From DASPJR01 sp035628505 (lineage in GTDB: Bacteria > Planctomycetota > SZUA-567 > H5-PLA8): a stretch of 9,372 nt of DNA. The notes beneath the pieces are model-generated. The model had not been told where the DNA came from. It ran no database searches and saw only the letters and a list, made by a program, of their open reading frames with translations. Positions 7,499 through 9,372 of this stretch are shown here, one piece after another. The first letter of the stretch is position 1. Each line of letters opens with the position of its first letter. The DNA lies in NCBI GenBank assembly GCA_035628505.1, contig DASPJR010000030.1:1-9372 (forward strand). Reading direction: 5' to 3'. A program made the position numbers and the translations under genes.

Positions 7499-7510
7499 TG
7501 CTCTTTGAAA
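7499..7510 (+). promoter_or_regulatory. boxA antitermination site in the rRNA leader
   Basis: TGCTCTTTGAAA closely matches the E. coli rrn boxA TGCTCTTTAACA. In rrn operons boxA RNA recruits NusB-NusE (S10) and associated factors so that polymerase resists Rho-dependent termination over untranslated rRNA. Its place just outside the 5' arm of the processing stem is the same as in E. coli leaders. Confidence 0.8.
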
Positions 7511-7515
7511 ATTAC

Positions 7516-7553
7516 ATAGACAGTTAGCACGCTCAAAATGAGAACATGTGTGG
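7516..7553 (+). other. 5' arm of the long-range pre-16S processing stem
   Basis: AGTTAGCAC (7522-7530) is the exact reverse complement of 9357-9365, and CATGTGTGG (7545-7553) of 9337-9345. ATAG (7516-7519) also pairs with CTAT at 9368-9371, and TCAA (7533-7536) can pair with TTGA at 9352-9355. The segments are in the right nested order, so the leader and spacer close a stem around the 16S, the substrate of RNase III-type cleavage. A local CTCA/TGAG hairpin (7532-7542) may sit in the internal loop. Confidence 0.85.
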
Positions 7554-7578
7554 GTCAGACCACTCAATTCTCTTCGAG

Positions 7579-7607
7579 CGCTCCAGGCGTCGTGAGACGG
7601 CTGGGCG
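7579..7607 (+). other. Leader hairpin with a GNRA-type tetraloop
   Basis: CCAG (7583-7586) pairs with CTGG (7601-7604), then CGTC (7588-7591) with GACG (7596-7599), separated by one G-G mismatch and closed by GTGA, a GNRA tetraloop. CGC (7579-7581) and GCG (7605-7607) extend the base past a bulged T. ACTCA (7562-7566) and TGAGT (7614-7618) could close it further out. Confidence 0.55.
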
Positions 7608-7617
7608 AACGAGTGAG

Positions 7618-7636
7618 TTGTTTGGCGACCAAACAA
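7618..7636 (+). other. Perfect 8-bp hairpin in the rRNA leader
   Basis: TTGTTTGG (7618-7625) and CCAAACAA (7629-7636) are perfect complements around a CGA loop. No T-run follows. It lies between the processing stem and the mature 16S 5' end, about 80 nt before it, and is probably a leader structural element. Confidence 0.55.
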
Positions 7637-7717
7637 TAAGTGACAAATCGAACGCACAATAAATGTGAAAACACGTTTGTTTGTGTTCATGATCTAAAAA
7701 CTTCGAAAGATTAACAT

Positions 7718-9372
<1,655 letters not shown>

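Larger units (their letters stand above)
7081..7717 (+). other. Pre-rRNA 5' leader
   Basis: This non-coding stretch runs from the predicted P1 start to the mature 16S 5' end. It contains, in order, a hairpin at the P1 start (7082-7110), promoter P2 (7209-7236), small inverted repeats near 7307-7326 (TCCGG/CCGGA) and 7330-7352 (CCCGC/GCGGG), boxA (7499-7510), the 5' arm of the processing stem (7516-7553), and two hairpins (7579-7607 and 7618-7636). Short open frames here on both strands have no ribosome binding site or family resemblance and are not taken as genes. Confidence 0.75.

Noticed and set aside
7213..7536. Open frame of 107 codons on the minus strand in the rRNA leader
   Set aside because: It overlaps P2, boxA and the processing stem, has no ribosome binding site or recognisable domain, and the region is explained as rRNA leader.

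Overview
The window comes from a bacterium that the 16S rRNA places in the Planctomycetota. The 16S gene holds a perfect copy of the EUB338-II target (8062-8079) and of the Pla886 target in the segment around 8615-8633. It has two mismatches to the Pla46 site near 7768-7786, which suggests a lineage away from the best-known orders. The protein genes fit this: a large zinc-ribbon/transmembrane protein with lectin-like domains, PA14 paralogues in tandem, and a secreted beta-propeller. Most of the window is GC-rich; a 0.83 kb gene at 4799-5626 is visibly more AT-rich.

Layout. 1-491 is the 3' end of a gene encoding a PA14-domain protein. 518-3988 encodes a 1156-residue protein ending in a homologous PA14 domain, preceded by a zinc ribbon, one membrane segment, a beta-sandwich region and a duplicated DUF1080-like module. 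4051-4776 is ribose-5-phosphate isomerase A (rpiA). 4799-5626 is an unrecognised 275-residue protein. 5768-6934 is a secreted beta-propeller with residues reminiscent of PL22 oligogalacturonate lyases, starting at TTG. All genes are on the + strand.

6935-9372 is the front of a ribosomal RNA operon: two near-identical tandem sigma70-type promoters (7047-7074 and 7209-7236), a leader of about 640 nt from the first promoter with hairpins and a boxA antitermination site (7499-7510), a complete 16S gene (7718-9261), and the first 111 nt of the downstream spacer. Two leader segments (7516-7530 and 7545-7553) are complementary to spacer segments (9357-9371 and 9337-9345). They form the long-range stem that brackets pre-16S rRNA for RNase III-type processing.

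The most notable items are a compensated base-pair inversion in the 530-loop pseudoknot of the 16S (C505-G526 instead of G505-C526), the matched processing stem and tandem promoters, the PA14 tandem paralogues, and the AT-rich orphan gene. I saw no CRISPR array, insertion sequence, tRNA or defence system. I do not claim a wholly new biological system here.
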